A stretch of 64,000 nt of DNA from Rhytidiadelphus loreus (taxonomy: Eukaryota; Streptophyta; Bryopsida; Hypnales; Hylocomiaceae). The notes under the pieces were generated by a model. It saw nothing but the letters and a program-made list of their open reading frames with translations, did not search any database and was not told where the DNA came from. Below, piece after piece: positions 57,917-64,000 of the stretch. The DNA is taken from positions 76,403,093 to 76,467,092 of the forward strand of contig OX344763.1 in the NCBI GenBank assembly GCA_947034895.1. Reading direction: 5' to 3'. The translations under genes and the position numbers were made by a program. Position 1 is the first letter of the stretch. Every line of letters begins with the position of its first letter.

Positions 57917-57990
57917 TTCTAGGGTTTTGGGTTTGAATATTCTTAGGGTGAACACTCTAAGGTTTTTAGGGTTTAAGGTTTAGGGTTTAA
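57917..57990 (+). repeat. Telomere-like TTTAGGG-rich stretch in element 2
   Basis: Several AGGGTTT/TTTAGGG words, degenerate. Same relative position as 32346-32428 in element 1. Confidence 0.75.
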
Positions 57991-58472
57991 AAGGGAAATG
58001 AAGGTCGACATGCAAATGCCATTAAATCTAATTTAATACGCCGTAATAAATAAAAAATTAAATATCTATCGATATTGTTTCAATTACTCAAATCACTAAT
58101 GTTATGATAAAATTATGATAATATTCGAAAAAAAGTGTTGGTGTTGTAAATAACATAAGGATTTAATACTCATTAGTATATTACATCTATATTATTTCGA
58201 TTTGTCCTTTTTTCATCCATTAAAAAAAACCCATTTAGGATTTTGTTTCAAAAATGCAAAACTCAAGTTGAACAAAACATTTAGGACTCATGAATATTGA
58301 ATATATGTCATAACATTGTTCAAACATTGTTCATACCGTCAAATATATGTCATAACATTGTTCAAACCGTCAATTAAAAAGAACAATCACTATTTAGCGT
58401 GGCCTAGTACCTCAATGACCCTGAAATTATGAAGTCATGAAATCAATGTACAAAAAAAATGGGAAACATATG
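57991..58472. other. AT-rich spacer of element 2
   Basis: No gene. A short ATATGTCATAACATTG unit is duplicated near 58300-58370. Confidence 0.5.
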
Positions 58473-59560
58473 GTGCAAGTTCTAATTATTCAAAAAGTGA
58501 AGAATCACAAAAAAATACTTAATCAATTGAATTACGTTGCACATCAAATTAAAAATTAGAATACAAAGTTGGCACTGTACTTTAATGTCCCCCCAATTAT
58601 TCATGAATTCCATTAAAAAAAAAATAATGGGAAACATATGGTGCAAGTTCTTATTTTACATAAATTCAAGAATCCAAAAAAATACTTAGTCAATTGAATG
58701 ATGTTGTACGTGAAATTAAAAATTCGACACAAAGCTGGCATTGTACTTTAATGTCCTCCACATTATAAAGTCATGAAATCCACGTGAAAAAGAAATGGAA
58801 AACGTATGGTGCAAGTTCCAATTATTCATAAATTCAAGAATCCCAAAAAATACTTAGTCAATTGAATGACGTTGTACGTGAAATTAAAAATTAGAACACA
58901 AAGTTGGCGTTGTACTTTAATGTCCTCTACATTATAAAGTCATGAAATCCACGTGAAAAAGAAATGGAAAACGTATGGTGCAAGTTCCAATTATTCATAA
59001 ATTCAAGAATCCCAAAAAATACTTAGTCAATTGAATGACGTTGTACGTGAAATTAAAAATTAGAACACAAAGTTGGCGTTGTACTTTAATGTCCTCTACA
59101 TTATAAAGTCATGAAATCCACGTGAAAAAGAAATGGGAAACGTATGGTGCAAGTTCCAATTATTCATAAAGTCAAGAATTCAAAAAAATACTTACAATAC
59201 TCAATTGAATGATGTTGTACGTGGAATTAAAAATTAGAACACAAAGTTGGCGTTGTACTTTAATGTCCTCCACATTATAAAGTCATGAAATCCACGTGAA
59301 AAAGAAATGGAAAACGTATGGTGCAAGTTCCAATTATTCATAAATTCAAGAATCCCAAAAAATACTTAGTCAATTGAATGACGTTGTACGTGAAATTAAA
59401 AATTAGAACACAAAGTTGGCGTTGTACTTTAATGTCCTCTACATTATAAAGTCATGAAATCCACGTGAAAAAGAAATGGGAAACGTATGGTGCAAGTTCC
59501 AATTATTCATAAAGTCAAGAATTCAAAAAAATAGGCAATGTTTGGATGGTACATTCGAAT
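58473..59560 (+). repeat. Tandem array in element 2, unit about 169 bp, about 6.5 copies
   Basis: GTGCAAGTTC begins at 58473, 58641, 58809, 58978, 59147, 59321 and 59490 (periods 168-174). It shares CCAATTATTC, TTGTACTTTAATGTC, AAGTCATGAAATC and GAAATGGAAAAC landmarks with the element 1 array, so the two arrays are homologous. Confidence 0.92.
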
Positions 59561-60244
59561 GACGTATTAGTACGTGAAATTGAAAAGTCTAGCACGAACC
59601 TTGTACTATCTTTTAATAACCCTCAAATTATAAAGTTATGAAATTCACGTAAAAAAGAATGAGAAACATTTAGGGTCCTTCATTTATTTAAAACCTCATG
59701 TCTTTAAAACCTTAGTTAATAAGAACGTCATGTCTTTTTGAGATGAAACAAGTTTGAGGATGTTAGATCCTGTTCTAGACTGTCTAGTGCCTTATTAACT
59801 CTTTTCATGGTAGGAGAAGTACGAGTTCTCTATCAATATTTTCAATGGCTGGGTAAGTCGTGTGTGGTTTTGACATGTTTTCTTTAAAAGAAAAAAATAG
59901 TGGACGGTTGTGATATATTTGAGTTGTCTACTGAAGACATCCTAAACCGAATATTTAATACCCTTCGAGTTCGTGTATGTGATACTGTCTATGCCCATTT
60001 TATTGGTACTCCCATGATTGGGTATGTGTTACTACTTGTTTAAGGTTCTAGGTTACCGTTTGTGCACAGGTTTAGGTTACCATTTTTTTGCGGGTATGTG
60101 TTACCATTTGTGCCCGGGTATATAGCCTCACACCTTGATAAGTGAGTAAACGATTTAAAATTCTTTTTTTTTTCATTTTGTTGAAAAAACTTTTTCCGCA
60201 AAGTCGAATCCCATTTGGAAACAAAATTTTCCAGCTGCGATGAC
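59561..60244. other. Element 2 spacer, no gene found
   Basis: AT-rich to mixed DNA with a degenerate GGTTACCATTTGTGC-like repeat near 60050-60120. No gene. Confidence 0.45.
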
Positions 60245-60945
60245 ATTGCAACCCCAAACCTTGTGACCGGGTATCAGCCTACCCACCGCACCGCAACCCC
60301 AACCCCAACCCTTGTGACCGGGTACCAAGTTTGCCCACCGCACCGCAACTCCAACCATAATCCCGGGTATCAATCCTGCCCAGCGTCCGTGCCGGGTATC
60401 GGGTGCCACGCCAAGCAATTCAGCTAGGGTTTGGTGCTCGTTCATTTTGTGCGTGCTCTTGTCTGCGTGATTCTGCGTGTTTTGTCATGTTTTGAAGTTT
60501 TTCTTTTTGCTCGTGGTTCGCCTGGTCATCGTTCGGGTGCGTCGGTGGAGGTTGTCATTCGTGTTGCTCATCGTGTGGGGAGCGGTTGAGGAGCGCTCAT
60601 CGGGTGGGAGTGCCACAACTTTAGGGTTTACGGGTTGTTCATCGTGTGGAGAGCGGATGGGAGTACTGGAGCTTCGGGGGAGTGCTGCAACTTCGGGGGA
60701 GAGTGTAGCAGATTGGGGGAGCGCTGCAACTGCAACTTCGGGGGAGTGCTGCAATTTTGGGAGAGCAGCTGAGAAGCGGAACTTCGGTGGAGGGGGTCGT
60801 TGCAACGTCAGTGGAGCAGTTTTTGGGTCTTCGATGCTGCAGCTTCGGTGGAGCGGGTGAGGAGCGCTGCAACGTCGATGCAGATGCGGGCTCGGTTTCT
60901 TCACGAATTGCAGGTATTTTCATTCTTTCCTACAAGTTTGCGTGA
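60245..60945 (+). repeat. GC-rich repetitive block upstream of the element 2 cargo position
   Basis: Two parts: CCGGGTATC/CCCACCGCACCGCAAC units (about 60260-60400), then a CTGCAACTTCGGGGGAG minisatellite (about 60660-60880). Frames of 90-140 codons across it are repeat-driven. It occupies the place of the 34615-35900 block in element 1, so it may be promoter or leader DNA of the cargo gene. Confidence 0.55.
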
Positions 60946-61877
60946 TTGCATTTGGGTTTAGGGTTTTGGCTTTCTATTTACAAGTTCAGTCACTATCTGA
61001 ATTTTGTGCAACTCTGCCATTGGGTAGCTCATATTTGTGAAACTCTGCCGATTTTGGTTGCATCTTTGTGGGAATTGGTTTTGCTTTCTATTTATGGTTT
61101 ATTATTTGGAATTGTCTTCATTTTGTAAAACTGTAGGATTGGGTTTGAATTGTTTTTTTTGGATTCCAGAAATTGAGGTAGTGTTTTCATTTTATGCATG
61201 TCCTTGGGTGGCTTATTTCGGCTTTGTCTTTCAAAATTGGGGCATTCATTTCGTTCTGTGCATCTCTGGTGTGAAATCACAGAGGAAGGAATATGTACCT
61301 TTTTACAATGTGAACTCAAATTTCTTGTAAATGTTATCTGTAGTGTGCATATGTGGTGTGTTGTTGCTTTCATTTCTTAGCTTATCAACGTTTAGCTTTT
61401 AATTCATGAACTTCTTTTGGCATTACAGGTTTCGGAGTTTGACACTAGAATTTTCATTCATACTTCTGCACTTCCAAGACTGTCAACGTTTCAGGTAACT
61501 TAAAAATTTAGTATTTACCCTGTGATTTCCCGTGTCAGATTGTAGGAAGCCATTATACTTATTCATGGTTTGGCTAGATGGCTATGGTTGGGGTTTAGAA
61601 ATGATACATGATTTAGGGTATAGGGTTTGCCAATAATTGAATTAGGGTTCAGGTTGACTAATTGAATTAGGGTTCAAAGTTTCGGATTTTGGGTTCACCA
61701 ATAATTGATTAAGGGTTTAGGGTCTGGAAACCGTTTGGCTAGTTGGCTTAGGGTATAGGGTTTAGGAATGACCTTCGTTAATAATATAATTAGGGTTCGG
61801 GCTTAAGCTCTGGAAACCCTAAATTCATTTCAACTCAGATTATCCCAGCGCGCATCCAAAAAGCACGTTACAGCCCT
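60946..61877 (+). other. Leader/intron-like region of element 2
   Basis: T-rich DNA with scattered TTTAGGG-like words (61600-61830) and possible splice sites (CATTACAG near 61430, AG|GTAACT near 61497). No coding region supported. Confidence 0.4.
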
Positions 61878-62210
61878 TGCATTTTAGCTCGGGCCGCGCT
61901 GAATTGCAGAGAAGAGACTCAAATTAATTCCCATTAATGTTTCTACTGGATCGACGTTAAATGCCTGAACATGACGAAACTGAAATGCGAAATCGCAATT
62001 TAGCGCGACCCGAGCTGAATTGCAAGACCATAACAATGTCATAAACACATAAAGATATTCACAAAGTCTGACGATTTACATCAAAGCAAAAGGATAAAAA
62101 ATGCTACCAACAATCTCTGGGATGTCTTATAGAACCAGTTCACTAACCTCATCTAGTCAATGAAGTATCTCTCTCCACTAACAGTTTAGCTCGAGTCGAG
62201 CTAAATTGTA
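61878..62210. repeat. Palindrome cluster P2 before the interrupted cargo position (3 clear sites)
   Basis: Dyads at 61878-61908, 61995-62024 and 62181-62210, plus a weak one near 62385. Variants again alternate GCTCGA and GCGCGA, some in one arm only. Position mirrors 36271-36861 of element 1. Confidence 0.85.
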
Positions 62211-62443
62211 AAGTATAATAATTGAAATGGACATAAAGCCATCCCTTGTAGTCGATAAAGAATAAAGCCACAATGCTAAACCCAAAATTATTATAAATTA
62301 CTAGAATACGACTATATTACGATAACCTTAATTATGCGAAACTTTTCATTAAACTCTACAGATAAATCCAATTGTAGTTTGAGTTTGAGTTGCGCTAAAC
62401 ATGCAATTGTTCTGATTAATTGTTGTTTGATGCAGAATGGAAG

Positions 62444-64000
62444 TGTCGTGCGCGTAATACTGTAGTAAGCGCTCTTAACCACAACAAAGTGGCAAGATGA
62501 CACGGAATATCGTCCCAGGGAACCCTAGAGGGTGTTCTAAATTCCTTCTAATCCGGTTTATTGTAACTACTTCAAATTTCACTCCCTACCCGGATTCTTT
62601 CTCTATCCGGACTCTCTACCAGATCCGGATTATCACAAACACCAGATCCGTAACTTACACACACGGTTTTCGATACCTCTGTTTCACCTTCAGAGGGTCC
62701 TCACTGACTTTTATGGAGGGGTAAGGACAACACCACTCCTTGTATCTTACTAACTCTAACTTCCTAATGACACGTACCCAAAGATCTTTCCGTCACAAAC
62801 AAGGAACAGACTGGCTGACCCTCACAACTTCGGATTTCTCTAGAAGCAGGTCACTCAGAATACAACCCGACACCCCTTGCTACAACGACAAATACAAGAC
62901 TTACCCAGAAACTGAGACGGGGTCCGGTACTAGCACTCCAACTTGTGTTTTGCAGACGGACGGAACTTTCCAGGTGAGCGGGGGTTTTCCACAGACGGTT
63001 GCTTATCTCCGCACGGAACCCTCCCTGGCCTTCCGGACTCGCACCCACACCACCAACGCCGGACTCCGCACAACTTCCTACACACGCTAAAACCGCTTCC
63101 CTGGACAATACACAGTTCACAGATCCGGAAAACCCTGAATCTGGACTCCTCCTTACCACCTCTCTACTTTGTAGCCAAAACCTTCAAGCAAGCGCCCAAG
63201 CAACCTTCAAACTCCCAAGGAAAAGGAAACCAAGGACCCACAAAGAAAACTAAGGCAATGAGTAAAAAGACAATAAAAAATGCACACATATATTTACTGC
63301 TCAAAATAAGGAATAGCAAGAAAAGGAATGAAGGACCACAAGCGGTCCCTTCCTTTTATAAACAAAACAACATGCCGTAAAACCCGCGGAAAGTGCCACT
63401 AAACACCATCCTAAACTGCCCTAAAAGTCCGGACGGATAAGTTTAACTGAAACTTACCCCTGAAAATCCGGAATCCGGGTTCTGACTGAGACCCGGAACT
63501 CTAAGTCTAACAAAAAGATAACTAAAAACACTATCAGTCTAACTATCTACTTTCCCTTCCGCTGTTTCTTCGAACTACTATCAAATCCTAACTGTCCCCG
63601 GGTGCTGGTCTTGCCTTGGGGTGTACAGAGGGACGCCTGGGTGATGATCGACGTCTTCCGGACAGGAAGACTGTCAGAATCCGTCTCGTCCGTATGGACG
63701 AGAGACCGGTCCGCCTTCTCCAATGACTTCGGATCCTCCTCTACTTCTGCCTCCTCTACTTCCGCCTCTTCCGATATCTCGATGGGATCCGGTGTAGGTA
63801 AAGGCATCGGTGGAGGTGGTTCGATATCCTCGAACTACTCCGGATGCGTCCATGCCGGATTCTGGACAAGGTCGATCCGGGCATCCAAACTGCTCCGGAC
63901 CGGCATATCCTGACCCAGAAATCCGGATGAGGGACCCCCTTGAGTGACAATGTGGATCAGTGACTCAAACTGACCTGTCCGTCTGATGGGCGAGATGGGA
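62444..64000 (-). mobile_element. LTR-like coding unit F (family 1), runs past the window end
   Basis: The 3' end reads TGTCGTGCGCGTAATACTG from 62444; GGAAG lies directly outside. The body matches unit A from its 3' end through the poly(A)/hairpin region (near 63330-63350) into the ORF. The 5' end lies beyond the window. It is one of the least diverged copies relative to A, so probably a recent insertion. Confidence 0.88.
63547..64000 (-). pseudogene. ORF of unit F, C-terminal part
   Basis: Minus-strand frame ending at TAG 63547 with KKQRKGK. It carries the FGSLIHIVTQGG, DIEPPPPMPLPTPDP and EADRS-type acidic segments of unit A. A TAG near 63835 replaces the Gln in PEQFED of unit A. The N-terminal 490 codons are outside the window. 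Confidence 0.75.

Larger units (their letters stand above)
53775..64000. mobile_element. Element 2: second member of the giant transposon family (partial; interrupted by unit F)
   Basis: Has the same order and spacing as element 1: transposase on the minus strand (53775-56005), palindrome cluster (56091-56962), telomere-like stretch (57917-57990), tandem array (58473-59560) and palindromes again (61878-62210). The spans from transposase start to telomere-like stretch (about 2.0 kb in both) and between palindrome clusters (4.8 and 4.9 kb) agree. LTR-like unit F is inserted at 62444, and the remaining cargo lies outside the window. Left terminus not identified. Confidence 0.75.

Noticed and set aside
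60485..60904. Minus-strand 139-codon Pro/Ser-rich frame
   Set aside because: Produced by the CTGCAACTTCGGGGGAG minisatellite.

Overview
The window is transposable-element-rich nuclear DNA of a land plant. The evidence is a hAT transposase C-terminus, a CACTA/TNP2-type transposase, interstitial TTTAGGG telomere-like repeats, GT-AG introns, plant-style retroelement units and extensive nested insertion. I cannot name the species. The density of old and young insertions suggests a large genome, possibly a non-seed plant (low confidence). No intact host gene was found, and almost every long reading frame carries in-frame stops.

Layout. 1-1506: hAT transposase C-terminal half. 2034-2364: a GC-rich minisatellite. 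2592-4028: a truncated LTR-like unit (G) inserted into a CACTA transposase gene (4029-5042, element end near 5292). 5321-23030: one LTR-like unit (H) split into four pieces by three further units, C (6244-13598, itself split by A at 8145-11591), D (13956-17532) and E (17998-21387). Every junction has an exact 5-bp target duplication. Two more units are B (46585-50272) and F (62444 to the window end). Each complete unit has about 3.4-3.9 kb of its own sequence, begins TG and ends CA (E has a mutated 5' terminus), and encodes one protein of about 640 codons. No unit has a second LTR, so they behave like coding solo LTRs.

26938-44801: a 17.9-kb DNA transposon (element 1) with about 30-bp terminal inverted repeats and an imperfect 8-bp target duplication, inserted in an exon of an older decayed gene. 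It carries a 956-codon transposase-like frame with D and HTHEDID motifs on the minus strand. On the plus strand is a multi-exon cargo: a ParB-like domain followed by a permuted (beta-class order) DNA-methyltransferase-like domain, an FCP1/HAD-phosphatase-like frame, and a basic Ser/Arg-rich C-terminal frame. About 22 copies of a 21-bp dyad palindrome lie between the genes and inside the introns.

53.3-62.4 kb: a related element (element 2) with the same order: transposase, palindromes, telomere-like stretch, tandem array of about 170 bp, palindromes. Its palindromes have different arms but the same TCGA-N-TCGA core. It is interrupted by LTR-like unit F and runs past the window edge. The paired divergence of transposase and palindromes suggests recognition sites specific to each element. 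This giant cargo-bearing transposon family is the most novel content of the window. Its transposase would act on terminal and dispersed palindromic sites, and its methyltransferase-like and phosphatase-like cargo could act on the element or on host chromatin; both roles are inference.
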